Assembly: GCF_015767675.1 (NCBI RefSeq)
Contig: NZ_CP065217.1
Coordinates: 868,001-932,000, forward strand
Source: Vibrio navarrensis
Lineage (GTDB): Bacteria > Pseudomonadota > Gammaproteobacteria > Enterobacterales > Vibrionaceae
DNA: 64,000 nucleotides
Reading direction: 5' to 3'
Each line of letters begins with the position of its first letter. Positions within the stretch are counted from its first letter, which is position 1. The notes beneath the pieces are model-generated. The model was not told where the DNA came from, did no database searches, and saw only the letters and a program-made list of their open reading frames with translations. Made by a program: the position numbers and the translations under genes. Below, one piece after another: positions 38,390-47,561 of this stretch.

Positions 38390-39979
38390 TTACTTGTTGG
38401 CGGTGAACTGAGGTTTAAGTTGCTGGCAAACATGGCGCGCAAAACCACTACCGGCTTCGTTGTAGATGTTAAAAGCGGCATCGACCCCACTTTCCTCAAG
38501 CACTTGCAGTTGGTCGCTATATTCTGCGATTGCCGCGATTTGCCCAGAGTAGCGGCGACGTTTGAGTTGGGCGAGTGCAGTCTGGTTACCTTGGTGGTGT
38601 GGCATCGCCAGTAACACCAATTTTACATTGGTGGTATCGAGTATCCTTTCCCAGAAATCGGGGTCGGTGGCATCCCCTGCGATGACATTGCGTCCCTCTT
38701 CACGGTGCCGCTCGGCGGCGTCATCGCGAACTTCAACCCCAAGACAGATCTTGCCATAGCGTGCGTGTAGTTCGTCGTAGGCTCCTGTACCGATACGTCC
38801 CATCCCCAAGATCAGAACTTGTGCGTGACCCGGGTTGATCAGTTGGTCACGCTGATTCAGCTTCTCTGCCGCATGCTCTTGCAACCATTTACCCGAGTGA
38901 AGGTAGATTTGGTGGCCCATTTTGCTAAGCGGCGCGGCTAAAATGAATGAGAGTGAGACGGCGACAGCCAAGGCGACCAGAATATCGCTCGACATCCAGC
39001 CCATTTTATACGCTAGGCCGCCAACAATCAGACCAAATTCGCTGTAGTTAAACAGCGCCAGTGAGGCGAGCAGGGATGTGCGCACGCGGAACTTGAAATA
39101 GTTGATGGTCAGGAAATAGAGCAGCCCTTTGAGTGGCAAAAGCAGCAGTATCAGTAGAGCCAGTGAGACGCCGGAGAGACTGATAGACGCCGATAAGCCG
39201 ATGTTGAGAAAGAAACAGACCAGGAACAGCTCTTTCATATTGAATAGTGATTTGGATAGTTCGGATGCTTTGGTATGACCAGCAAGTAACATCCCAAGGA
39301 TCAGAGCGCCTAAATCCGGTTTCATGCCGACAAATTCGAACAGCCCAGCGCCTGCAACGAGTGCGAAGAATACACCAAACAGCACCAGCATTTCACCGTG
39401 ACCAACCCAGTCAAGTATTTTGTAGAATATCGGGCGAAGCAGAGGGAGAGCAAACAAGGCAATGGCATACCAATGGGGCAGTTTACCCGTCGAAGCGGTG
39501 AGAAAAATCACCGCAAAAATGTCCTGCATGACCAAAATACCGATGGCTAAGGTGCCATAGGTCGCATTCATTTCCCCTTTCTCTTGCAGCGACTTCACCG
39601 CAAAAACGGTACTTGAGAAAGAAAGCGCAAAGGCGAGCAGCACAATATGCTCTGTTGTCATGCCAGCGAGTGAAGTAACACCGAGTAACTTTAAGGCAAG
39701 AAAAGCGAGAGAAAATAGCGCAGTCGATAAAAGATTGTGTACGGTTGCGCCAGCCCAGATCTCTCGTGAGAGCAAGGTTTTAATTTCCAGTTTGAGGCCG
39801 ATAGTGAACAGCAACAACGTTACGCCAAGATCGGCTAAGGTGCTAATGGTGTCATTACTCTCAAAACCAAAAAAATGCAGAGCGAAGCCAGCGAGTAGAA
39901 AGCCAACTAGCGGCGGAAGTTTGCACTTAAGGGCGAGGAACCCGGCAAAGAAAGCGGTGGTGATCAGTATCAGTTCCAT
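38390..39979 (-). CDS. CPA2 (KefB/YbaL-like) cation:proton antiporter with RCK domain
   Basis: 529 residues from the ATG at 39979; a longer frame to 40024 is rejected as it adds only an unconserved tail. About 12-13 membrane segments (1-375) carry GVTLLLFTIGLKLEI and LFLVCFFLNIGLSASI. The cytoplasmic part has an RCK_N/TrkA-N Rossmann domain with ILGMGRIGTGAYDEL (about 405-420), but no RCK_C domain is seen after it. Likely K+/H+ exchange controlled by a nucleotide. Confidence 0.9.
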   Translation of the reverse strand: MELILITTAFFAGFLALKCKLPPLVGFLLAGFALHFFGFESNDTISTLADLGVTLLLFTIGLKLEIKTLLSREIWAGATVHNLLSTALFSLAFLALKLLGVTSLAGMTTEHIVLLAFALSFSSTVFAVKSLQEKGEMNATYGTLAIGILVMQDIFAVIFLTASTGKLPHWYAIALFALPLLRPIFYKILDWVGHGEMLVLFGVFFALVAGAGLFEFVGMKPDLGALILGMLLAGHTKASELSKSLFNMKELFLVCFFLNIGLSASISLSGVSLALLILLLLPLKGLLYFLTINYFKFRVRTSLLASLALFNYSEFGLIVGGLAYKMGWMSSDILVALAVAVSLSFILAAPLSKMGHQIYLHSGKWLQEHAAEKLNQRDQLINPGHAQVLILGMGRIGTGAYDELHARYGKICLGVEVRDDAAERHREEGRNVIAGDATDPDFWERILDTTNVKLVLLAMPHHQGNQTALAQLKRRRYSGQIAAIAEYSDQLQVLEESGVDAAFNIYNEAGSGFARHVCQQLKPQFTANK

Positions 39980-39999
39980 AGGGTTCGTACTTGTTCCTG

Positions 40000-40029
40000 A
40001 AAAATAAAAGGGCCGTGTAACCACAGCCC
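40000..40029 (-). terminator. Terminator of nagC
   Basis: On the minus strand GGGCTGTG-gtta-CACGGCCC (one U-G pair) followed by TTTTATTTTT, 40 nt after the nagC stop. Confidence 0.8.
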
Positions 40030-40068
40030 AGTATTGTAACCTATGTGACTAATTGAATCACAGCGAGA

Positions 40069-41283
40069 TCAATCACCTAACAATTTTTGTAACAAAACAC
40101 CATTGAGCATAGCGCGTTTGATCATGGCAAAGGCGCCCATGGTGGGTTGCTTATCAATGAGAGAGGCCACGATGGGTAAGCCACTGTGGAACGTTTTCAG
40201 CGATTGATTTTCTACATTGCGCTGAATGGCGGGGAAAAGGATTTCTTGTGCCGCGGTAATGTCGCCAGCGATAACAATTTTCTGCGGGTTAAACAGGTTG
40301 ACAGTGATGGCGATCGCCTTACCAAGCTGATTGCCTACGCGAACCAGACTCTGTTTTGCCAGTTCATCTCCCTGTAACGCATGTGTGCAGACGTCTTGAA
40401 TCGTGATCTGCTCTAATTCTGATAGGGAGGATTCATAGCCTTGTGCGAGCAGTTTTTTCACTCGCTGCACAATCGCGGGGTTGGCTGCAACGGTTTCCAA
40501 GCAGCCAAAGTTACCACATTGACACTGTTCGCCCAGTGGATCGATCTGGATATGGCCGATTTCACCGACGTTGCGGTTAAAGCCTAAAAATACCTGACCG
40601 TTGACGATAATGCCTGAACCTGTTCCTCGGTGGACACTGACCAAAATGGAATCCTGACAATCTTGACTGGCGCCGAAATAATGTTCAGCCAGCGCCATGC
40701 CGCGCACGTCGTTGCCAACAAAGCACTCGATGCCAAATTTTTCACGTACAATTTCACCCAGCGCGAGGTTGTCGATATCGGTATTGGGCATGTACTCCAC
40801 CACGCCTGTGGTTGGGTTAACCAAGCCGGGCAAAGTAATACCAATGGCGATCAGTTGGTCGATTCTGTCTTGGCAACTGTTGATGAAATCTTTGAGTAGG
40901 GCAATGAGTCCCTCAATCAGGTCCGATTGGTTTTTGTAGCGTAAATCATGCTGATCTTTCGCAAGCTCTGTTCCGCCTAAATCGTACAAACAGAACTGTA
41001 CGTAATCTCGACCAAGACGAACAGCAACAGAGTGGAATGGTTTCACTTCCGTGGTGAGGGAGATGGCTCTTCTTCCCCCGGTTGAAGCTTGTTGAGCGAC
41101 CTCTTTGATGAGGCCGCGCTCAAGCAGTTGGCGGGTGATTTTGGTGACGCTCGCTGGGGCAAGTTGGCTTACGTCTGCCACCTGTATCCTAGAGATAGGT
41201 CCTTGTTGATCAATCAATCGATATACAGCAGCGCTGTTCAACTGCTTTACTAAATCTACGTTACCTATCTGTCCGCCATTCAT
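40069..41283 (-). CDS. nagC: N-acetylglucosamine repressor NagC (ROK family)
   Basis: 404 residues, 406 in E. coli. An N-terminal winged helix (about 15-75) contains GPISRIQVADVSQLAPASVTK, followed by the ROK sugar-binding fold with the zinc motif CQCGNFGC (about 255-262) and the family motif LETVAANPAIV. NagC represses nag and chitin genes; GlcNAc-6-P releases it. It starts 2 nt after the nagA stop, so nagA-nagC is one operon, and NagC probably controls the nagA-nagE region from its own operon. Confidence 0.97.
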   Translation of the reverse strand: MNGGQIGNVDLVKQLNSAAVYRLIDQQGPISRIQVADVSQLAPASVTKITRQLLERGLIKEVAQQASTGGRRAISLTTEVKPFHSVAVRLGRDYVQFCLYDLGGTELAKDQHDLRYKNQSDLIEGLIALLKDFINSCQDRIDQLIAIGITLPGLVNPTTGVVEYMPNTDIDNLALGEIVREKFGIECFVGNDVRGMALAEHYFGASQDCQDSILVSVHRGTGSGIIVNGQVFLGFNRNVGEIGHIQIDPLGEQCQCGNFGCLETVAANPAIVQRVKKLLAQGYESSLSELEQITIQDVCTHALQGDELAKQSLVRVGNQLGKAIAITVNLFNPQKIVIAGDITAAQEILFPAIQRNVENQSLKTFHSGLPIVASLIDKQPTMGAFAMIKRAMLNGVLLQKLLGD

Positions 41284-41285
41284 GC

Positions 41286-42422
41286 CTAATTTTGCTCGTA
41301 TTGTCCGTTAACAACCGTCGCTTTAACCTTGAAGTCTCTATCAAAAATCGCCAAGTTAGCGATCATGCCTTTCTTAATACGACCTAGGCGATCATCTACA
41401 CCAATTGCTTTTGCCGGATAGAGGGTTGCCATGCGCAGAGCTTCATCTAAAGCGATTCCAACGTGTTCAACCGTATTTTGTACCGCTTCGATCATGGTTA
41501 AAGCTGAACCGCCGAGTGTGCCATTTTCATCAACACACTTACCATCTCGGTAATATACTTTCTTGCCGACAAAAATAAAGTAATCCATGTCAGCGCCTGC
41601 TGGAGCTGTGGCATCGGTCACTAATACTAGTTTTTCACCTTTGATCTTGTGCGCAATTCGGATGTTGGCGTAATCGACGTGAAAGCCATCTGCGATGATA
41701 CCTGCATACACATCTGGGGTGTCGTAGATCGCGCCGACTACGCCGGGTTCTCGTCCAACCATCGGGGTCATGGCATTGAATAAGTGGGTGGCGAAGGTTA
41801 TCCCAGCTTCAAAGCCCTTACGTGCTTCTGTGTAAGTGGCATTGGTGTGACCAATTGATACCACGATCCCTGCTTGGGTCAGCTTTTCGATGTGCTCAGG
41901 ATCGTTGAGCTCTGGCGCTAATGTGACTTTGGCGACAACGTCTGCGTTAGTACAGATAAAGTCGATCATATCGTTGTCTGACGATCGGATGTAATCGACG
42001 CTGTGAATGCCCTTTTTCATGACATTCAAATAAGGCCCTTCAAGGTGCAAACCCAGCGACTGGTTTTGGTACTGAGCGTGGTAGGAGCGAGCGGCCGTAA
42101 TTGCTGCTCGCATGTCCGCATCAGAAGAGGTGATCAGCGTCGGTAGGAAGCTGGTGCAGCCAGATTTCAGATTGGCTTTATGCATAATTTGCATGGTGTC
42201 CGCAGTGATTTCATCATTGAGCATCACACCGCCACAGCCGTTTAGTTGCAGGTCGATAAAACCCGGGCTGACGTTCGCGCCTGCGAGATCTTTCTGTTCG
42301 ATCTCTTTGGGCAATTCACAGTTCGGTAAAACTGCTTTGATTAAACCGTTGTCGATGATGAGTGCATGTTCAGACAGAACATCACTTCCTGTATAAATTT
42401 TACAGTTTGTTAGCGCATACAT
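41286..42422 (-). CDS. nagA: N-acetylglucosamine-6-phosphate deacetylase
   Basis: 378 residues (E. coli 382). The metallohydrolase motifs appear in order: [23 protein letters not shown] and VTDATAPAG, giving the metal and catalytic residues of the amidohydrolase barrel. It removes acetate from GlcNAc-6-P, giving GlcN-6-P. First gene of nagA-nagC, divergent from nagE. In E. coli nagB precedes nagA in the operon; here there is none. Confidence 0.97.
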   Translation of the reverse strand: MYALTNCKIYTGSDVLSEHALIIDNGLIKAVLPNCELPKEIEQKDLAGANVSPGFIDLQLNGCGGVMLNDEITADTMQIMHKANLKSGCTSFLPTLITSSDADMRAAITAARSYHAQYQNQSLGLHLEGPYLNVMKKGIHSVDYIRSSDNDMIDFICTNADVVAKVTLAPELNDPEHIEKLTQAGIVVSIGHTNATYTEARKGFEAGITFATHLFNAMTPMVGREPGVVGAIYDTPDVYAGIIADGFHVDYANIRIAHKIKGEKLVLVTDATAPAGADMDYFIFVGKKVYYRDGKCVDENGTLGGSALTMIEAVQNTVEHVGIALDEALRMATLYPAKAIGVDDRLGRIKKGMIANLAIFDRDFKVKATVVNGQYEQN

Positions 42423-42716
42423 GGTCAGCTAATCCTTATCAAATTGAGATTGAAATTCGGTCACTACTGGCATCTTTCTTTTAGGTGTACACCGATAATC
42501 AGAGACTTACTTTGTATCGCTGAATTAGCCAGTAATGTTGCAACAGCAAGCTGGTCTCGAGCAAATGGATAAAGTGATAACGGGTTATAAAGCTAGGATG
42601 TGCATGGTTATATTGGTTGTTTTTCTACACGAAGTTACTATTTATATCTAGTACTTTTCCTATTTGAATCCGTTGGTTTCACATGAGACGCAGCAGAATT
42701 TTACCGCGTAATTGCC

Positions 42717-42738
42717 ATTTTTTTGAATGATAAAATAA
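42717..42738. promoter_or_regulatory. NagC-like operator 1
   Basis: ATTTTTTTGA...GATAAAATAA, a T-rich then A-rich imperfect dyad with centre at 42727.5. It fits the T-run/A-run pattern of NagC sites and is 94.5 bp from operator 2. Confidence 0.5.
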
Positions 42739-42783
42739 GTTTTATGATCTCGCTAGCAAAATCCTTTTTGAAGGGCAAAAACT

Positions 42784-42799
42784 GGTGATTATGATCACA
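42784..42799. promoter_or_regulatory. CRP-like site between the NagC-like boxes
   Basis: GGTGA-N6-TCACA (4 of 5 and 5 of 5 to TGTGA-N6-TCACA), centred at 42791.5, between the two boxes. CRP activation of nag genes is established in E. coli. Confidence 0.6.
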
Positions 42800-42810
42800 A
42801 ACAATGAGGT

Positions 42811-42833
42811 TTTAATTTGCGGAGCAAAATTAA
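42811..42833. promoter_or_regulatory. NagC-like operator 2
   Basis: TTTAATTTGC-gga-GCAAAATTAA: eight of ten paired positions are symmetrical. It resembles the nagE operator of E. coli, from memory. Centre at 42822, 93 bp before the nagE start. Confidence 0.6.
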
Positions 42834-42914
42834 TATCATAAACTGAACAGGACTAAATTGGATGACTAAAAAAAGTCGACCGAAAAAATGAAAATCCTAT
42901 AGGGGGAACTTAAG

Positions 42915-44411
42915 GTGAATATTCTTGGATACTTTCAAAAAGTAGGCAAGGCGTTGATGGTACCTGTTGCCACATTGCCCGCCGCTGCAATATTAATGGG
43001 TATAGGTTACTGGCTGGACCCAACGGGTTGGGGCGCAAACAGTGCTGTTGCTGCATTTATGATCAAAGCGGGCGCCGCGATCATTGATAACATGTCGGTG
43101 CTGTTTGCCATCGGTGTTGCTTATGGTATGTCAAAAGATAAAGACGGTGCTGCCGCACTGGCTGGTTTTGTCGGTTATACCGTTATTACCACTCTTCTCA
43201 GCCCTGGAGCCGTTGAAGCGATTGGTTTGGTGGCAATTGATGATGCAGAAACCAAGCTGGCTTTTGCTAAAGTAGGTAACCAATTTATCGGTATTCTTTC
43301 TGGTATTGTTGCGGCAGAACTTTATAACCGTTACTACCAAGTTGAGCTGCCTAAAGCACTGGCCTTTTTCTCAGGTAAGCGCTTGGTCCCAATCTTGACC
43401 TCTTTTGCGGGTATTCTGCTCTCTTTCGTTCTAATGTACCTATGGCCAGTGATTTTCTCCGGTCTGATCCACTTTGGCGAAAGTATCACGGGGTTAGGCG
43501 AAGTCGGTTCTGGTCTTTATGGCTTCTTTAACCGTCTACTGATCCCTGTTGGTCTTCACCACGCACTGAACTCGGTATTCTGGTTCGATATGGCAGGTAT
43601 CAATGACTTGGGTAACTGGTGGACACCAAACGCAATTGAAAAAGGTGTCGGTGTGGTCGGTGAAACAGGCCGCTACATGGCTGGCTTCTTCCCAGTGATG
43701 ATGTTCGGTTTGCCTGGTGCTGCTCTAGCTATCTACCACACGGCGAAACCAGAAAACAAAGCAAAAGTGGCTTCTATCATGATCGCTGCAGGCTTTGCAT
43801 CATTCTTCACAGGCGTGACAGAGCCGCTAGAGTTCTCGTTCATGTTCCTGGCACCAGTGCTTTACGTGGTACACGCAGCACTAACCGGTATCTCTCTTTA
43901 TATCGCAGATCTGATGAACTGGACCGCTGGTTTTGGTTTCTCTGCTGGTCTTGTGGATATGGTGTTGTCAGCGCAAAACCCACTCGCGAACAAGTGGTAC
44001 ATGCTGATTGTTCAAGGCTTCGTGTTCTTTGCTCTGTACTATGTCATTTTCCGCACTGCGATCGTGAAATTTGGCCTGAAAACACCGGGTCGTGAAGATG
44101 ATGAAGGTTCATCTGCTTCAAAAGTGACTGGTGCGAAAGAGTCTCACGTGTTGGCAAAACAGTACCTGAAAGCACTAGGTGGTCATGAGAACCTCACAAA
44201 CATCGATGCATGTATCACTCGTCTACGCTTATCAGTAAAAGACATGAGTATTATTGATGAGAAGACACTAAAAGCATTGGGTGCAATGGGTGTGGTCAAA
44301 CTGGGTACCAATAACCTGCAAGTTATCCTTGGCCCTCTGGCAGAAATTGTTGCTGGTGAGATGAAAAACATCGGCGTGAACGAAGATCTTTCAGAAGTCG
44401 TTCTACCTTAG
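42915..44411 (+). CDS. nagE: PTS N-acetylglucosamine transporter subunit IIBC, no IIA domain
   Basis: 498 residues with a GTG start behind AGGGGGA. The IIC part (1-~375) has about ten membrane segments and MNSVFWFDM-type ALNSVFWFD and GVTEPLEFSFMFLAP; the IIB domain at the C-terminus (about 415-498) has the phosphorylated Cys in NIDACITRLRL. The IIA domain of E. coli NagE (648 residues) is absent, so phosphate must come in trans, probably from Crr in this window. It takes up and phosphorylates GlcNAc. Divergent from nagA. Confidence 0.96.
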   Translation: MNILGYFQKVGKALMVPVATLPAAAILMGIGYWLDPTGWGANSAVAAFMIKAGAAIIDNMSVLFAIGVAYGMSKDKDGAAALAGFVGYTVITTLLSPGAVEAIGLVAIDDAETKLAFAKVGNQFIGILSGIVAAELYNRYYQVELPKALAFFSGKRLVPILTSFAGILLSFVLMYLWPVIFSGLIHFGESITGLGEVGSGLYGFFNRLLIPVGLHHALNSVFWFDMAGINDLGNWWTPNAIEKGVGVVGETGRYMAGFFPVMMFGLPGAALAIYHTAKPENKAKVASIMIAAGFASFFTGVTEPLEFSFMFLAPVLYVVHAALTGISLYIADLMNWTAGFGFSAGLVDMVLSAQNPLANKWYMLIVQGFVFFALYYVIFRTAIVKFGLKTPGREDDEGSSASKVTGAKESHVLAKQYLKALGGHENLTNIDACITRLRLSVKDMSIIDEKTLKALGAMGVVKLGTNNLQVILGPLAEIVAGEMKNIGVNEDLSEVVLP

Positions 44412-44434
44412 TTCTACCGCTAACGTGTCATTTT

Positions 44435-44458
44435 AAGCCTCCTTCGGGAGGCTTTTTC
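44435..44458 (+). terminator. Terminator of nagE
   Basis: AAGCCTCC-TTCG-GGAGGCTT with a stable UUCG tetraloop, followed by TTTCT. Confidence 0.9.
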
Positions 44459-44561
44459 TATTGTTCGCAGCTTTCTCCGCCAGTTGATGGCAAATAATCG
44501 CAATTAAGCGCGAGAACTTATTGTCTATTCGTGCAGAATTGTGGATCATTGACAGCAGTTT

Positions 44562-44590
44562 GCTCTGAATATATCTCCTTAATTCAGAGC
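44562..44590. repeat. Inverted repeat in the glnS leader
   Basis: GCTCTGAAT (44562-44570) and ATTCAGAGC (44582-44590), exact reverse complements around 11 nt, 45 nt before the glnS start. A leader hairpin or operator; function unknown. Confidence 0.45.
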
Positions 44591-44635
44591 TAAGTTTTCT
44601 CTGAACAATACTAAAACAAACTTGAGGTGCTTTAG

Positions 44636-46306
44636 ATGAGTGAAGCTGATGCTCGTCCATCAAACTTTATTCGTCAGATCATTGATAAAGATCTGGCGGA
44701 TGGCAAACATACGAGTGTGCATACACGATTCCCGCCGGAGCCAAACGGCTACTTGCACATCGGCCATGCAAAATCTATCTGTTTGAATTTTGGTATTGCT
44801 CAGGACTATCAGGGTAAGTGTAATCTTCGTTTTGATGATACGAACCCTGAGAAAGAAGACATCGAATACGTTGAGTCAATCAAGAATGATGTTAGCTGGT
44901 TGGGCTTCGAATGGGATGGTGAGATCTGCTATTCATCAAACTACTTCGACAAGCTTTACCAATATGCAGTGGAACTGATTAACAAAGGCTTAGCGTATGT
45001 TGATGAGCTAAGTCCTGAGCAGATCCGCGAATACCGTGGAACGCTGACTGAGCCTGGTAAACCAAGTCCTTACCGCGATCGTTCGGTGGAAGAAAACCTC
45101 GCGCTGTTTGAAAAAATGCGTGCTGGTGGTTTTGAAGAAGGTAAGGCATGTTTGCGTGCCAAGATCGATATGGGCTCTTCCTTTATGGTGATGCGCGATC
45201 CGGTTTTGTATCGAGTACGTTTTGCTTCTCACCATCAAACGGGTGACAAGTGGTGTATCTATCCGATGTACGACTTTACCCACTGTATTTCGGATGCGTT
45301 GGAAGGGATCACCCACTCTATTTGTACGCTTGAGTTTATGGACAACCGTCGCTTGTACGACTGGGTACTGGAGAACATCACGATTGACTGTCGCCCACAT
45401 CAGTATGAGTTCAGTCGTCTGAATCTCGAATACACAGTGATGTCTAAGCGTAAACTCAATCAGTTGGTGACTGAGAAGTTGGTTAATGGTTGGGATGACC
45501 CACGTATGCCGACTATCTCTGGTTTACGTCGTCGCGGCTTTACCCCAGCGTCAATTCGCGAGTTTTGCAAACGCATCGGTGTCACAAAGCAAGAGAACAT
45601 GATCGAGTTCAGTTCACTGGAATCTTGTATCCGTGATGATTTGAACGAAAATGCGCCACGTGCGATGGCGGTATTGGATCCGGTGAAACTGGTGATCGAA
45701 AACTTCCCTGAAGGCGAAGTGGAAAATCTGCTGATTGCGAACCATCCAAACAAAGCCGAAATGGGCGAGCGTGAAGTACCATTCACACGTGAACTTTGGA
45801 TTGAACGTGAAGACTTTCGTGAAGAAGCGAACAAAAAGTACAAGCGTTTGGTACTAGGTAAAGAAGTTCGTTTGCGTGGTGCCTACGTGATTCAAGCTGA
45901 GCGTGTTGAGAAAGACGCAGAGGGTAACATCACTACTATTTTCTGTACTTACGATGCAGATACGTTGGGTAAAAACCCTGCAGATGGTCGTAAAGTGAAA
46001 GGTGTGATTCACTGGGTGTCGGCAGACAAAGGCCTTCCTGCCGAGATTCGTCTATACGATCGCCTCTTCACTGTACCAAATCCTGCCGCGGCAGATGATT
46101 TTGCTGCAACCATCAATCCAGAGTCACTGACGGTCTTGAATGGTTTTGTCGAACCAAGCTTAGTCGAAGCGCAAGCTGAGAAGGGCTACCAGTTCGAGCG
46201 CATGGGTTATTTCTGTGCAGATGGTAAAGATTCTTCTAAAGAACACTTAGTCTTTAACCGCACGGTTGGGTTACGTGATACTTGGGCAAAGATTGACGCT
46301 GAATAA
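44636..46306 (+). CDS. glnS: Glutaminyl-tRNA synthetase
   Basis: 556 residues (E. coli 554). Class I signatures are [12 protein letters not shown] (HIGH, about 36-47) and VMSKRKL (KMSKS-like, about 267-273). The C-terminal beta-barrel anticodon-binding domain follows (about 340-556). It charges tRNA-Gln with glutamine. Lies after nagE as in E. coli and ends at a terminator; transcribed alone. Confidence 0.98.
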   Translation: MSEADARPSNFIRQIIDKDLADGKHTSVHTRFPPEPNGYLHIGHAKSICLNFGIAQDYQGKCNLRFDDTNPEKEDIEYVESIKNDVSWLGFEWDGEICYSSNYFDKLYQYAVELINKGLAYVDELSPEQIREYRGTLTEPGKPSPYRDRSVEENLALFEKMRAGGFEEGKACLRAKIDMGSSFMVMRDPVLYRVRFASHHQTGDKWCIYPMYDFTHCISDALEGITHSICTLEFMDNRRLYDWVLENITIDCRPHQYEFSRLNLEYTVMSKRKLNQLVTEKLVNGWDDPRMPTISGLRRRGFTPASIREFCKRIGVTKQENMIEFSSLESCIRDDLNENAPRAMAVLDPVKLVIENFPEGEVENLLIANHPNKAEMGEREVPFTRELWIEREDFREEANKKYKRLVLGKEVRLRGAYVIQAERVEKDAEGNITTIFCTYDADTLGKNPADGRKVKGVIHWVSADKGLPAEIRLYDRLFTVPNPAAADDFAATINPESLTVLNGFVEPSLVEAQAEKGYQFERMGYFCADGKDSSKEHLVFNRTVGLRDTWAKIDAE

Positions 46307-46329
46307 GTTCGTTATCCGGCAAGCATAAT

Positions 46330-46358
46330 AAAAGACCAGCACAATGCTGGTCTTTTAG
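46330..46358 (+). terminator. Terminator of glnS
   Basis: AAAAGACCAGCA-caa-TGCTGGTCTTTT, 12-bp perfect stem with a T-run. Confidence 0.92.
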
Positions 46359-46380
46359 CTTTAGTCTCAATTTGTCCTAT

Positions 46381-46412
46381 AAAAAAGCCGACTTTTATCG
46401 GCCGGCTTTTTT
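46381..46412. terminator. Terminator of fur
   Basis: AAAAAAGCCG...CGGCTTTTTT with a long GC-rich loop region; on the minus strand it lies 1 nt after the fur stop and ends in TTTTTT. It also looks usable on plus. Confidence 0.8.
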
Positions 46413-46413
46413 A

Positions 46414-46863
46414 TCAATTCTTGAGTTTATGCGCGTCAGGGTCCGTTTTACATGAGCCGTCTGCGCATTTACCGTACAAGTATAAACTGTGGTTAGTCAG
46501 TTTGACGTTGTACGCGGCGGCAATTTCTTTCTGACGTTCTTCGATGAGATCATCAGAAAACTCAATCACTTCCCCACAATCGAGACAAACAAGATGGTCG
46601 TGATGATGTTGGGTGGAAAGTTCGAAAACCGATTTACCACCTTCAAAGTGATGGCGAGTGACAATACCGGCATCATCGAATTGGTTCAACACACGATATA
46701 CTGTCGCAAGACCTATTTCTTCGCCAAGATCAATCAGCTTTTTATAAAGGTCTTCAGCACTGATATGTTGGCAATCTGGTTGCTGTAGTACTTCTAAAAT
46801 TTTTAGCCTTGGAAGGGTAACTTTAAGCCCTGCATCCTTAAGCGCTTGGTTGTTGTCTGACAT
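46414..46863 (-). CDS. fur: Ferric uptake regulator Fur
   Basis: 149 residues from the ATG at 46863; a longer frame to 46905 adds unconserved residues and is rejected. The N-terminal winged helix contains GLKVTLPRLKILEVLQ and TVYRVLNQFDDAGIV; the metal-binding centre is HHHDHLVCLDCG, and CADGSC lies near the C-terminus. Iron-loaded Fur represses iron uptake genes. Own promoter upstream with only a partial Fur-like half-site (AATCATTATA at 46912-46921). Confidence 0.97.
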   Translation of the reverse strand: MSDNNQALKDAGLKVTLPRLKILEVLQQPDCQHISAEDLYKKLIDLGEEIGLATVYRVLNQFDDAGIVTRHHFEGGKSVFELSTQHHHDHLVCLDCGEVIEFSDDLIEERQKEIAAAYNVKLTNHSLYLYGKCADGSCKTDPDAHKLKN

Positions 46864-47057
46864 ATACTTTCCCGTCGATGATCTGCCGCAGAGTACAGAA
46901 TTCAATATTCAAATCATTATAGGTGAAGCAGCCTTAACAATAAACCACGAACTTCAAAGGGTTACTAGAATCTTTTTGTAAATTGTGGCTGGCTCGCTTA
47001 TATTGCTCATCAGACCAGTTACAAAGTGTTAACAATAGAACTAAAGCAAGGACAGCG

Positions 47058-47561
47058 ATGAACAAGCAACTCGCCAGGATCTATAAGCCGGGGATCGTCA
47101 AGTTTGCCCTCAATATTTGGCCGCCATTTTGGGGCGCAGGTATCCGTATTTTGCGTATTAGCGACGATTTTCGCACCGTCGATATGAAACTTAAACTGCG
47201 CTGGTGGAATAAAAATGCCAACCGCACCCAATATGGTGGCAGTATTTTCTCTCTCACTGACCCTGTTTACTCACTGATGTTGATGGGTATCTTAGGCGAG
47301 GAGTACTATGTGTGGGACAAAGAAGCGAGCATCAATTTTATCAAGCCGGGGCAGAGTGATCTTTTTGCCCAGTTCGAAATAACCCAGGCGATGCTGGACG
47401 AGATTTATGCCATGACTCGTTTTGGTGATAAGTGCTTTCCCGAGTTTATCATTCATGTCAAAGATGTTAAGGGCACGGTTGTGTCCGAAGTTCATCGTAA
47501 ACTGTATGTACGAAAAAAGCCGAAATATCGTGAGCGACTTGAAGAGCAACAACAAAGTTAG
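47058..47561 (+). CDS. DUF4442-type hotdog-fold protein
   Basis: 167 residues from the ATG at 47058 behind AAGGA; a longer frame starting at 46983 is upstream of this site and rejected. The sequence has the thioesterase-like hotdog pattern of DUF4442: FKFALNIWPPFWGAGIRI-type start, NRTQYGGSIFSLTDPVY in the middle and EVHRKLYVRKK at the end. Acyl-CoA or fatty-acid-related activity is plausible but unproven. It sits in the gap between fur and the lrgAB unit, convergent with the LysR gene, overlapping it by 4 nt. Confidence 0.75.
   Translation: MNKQLARIYKPGIVKFALNIWPPFWGAGIRILRISDDFRTVDMKLKLRWWNKNANRTQYGGSIFSLTDPVYSLMLMGILGEEYYVWDKEASINFIKPGQSDLFAQFEITQAMLDEIYAMTRFGDKCFPEFIIHVKDVKGTVVSEVHRKLYVRKKPKYRERLEEQQQS

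Larger units (their letters stand above)
42423..42914. other. nagA-nagE divergent regulatory region (492 bp)
   Basis: No gene seen. It has two AT-rich NagC-like boxes (42717-42738, 42811-42833) with a CRP-like site (42784-42799) between them. The nagE leader ends with AGGGGGA and a GTG start. See separate entries. Confidence 0.7.

Noticed and set aside
46912..46921. Fur box in the fur promoter region
   Set aside because: Only a half-site (AATCATTATA) matches; the other half does not, so autoregulation is not claimed.
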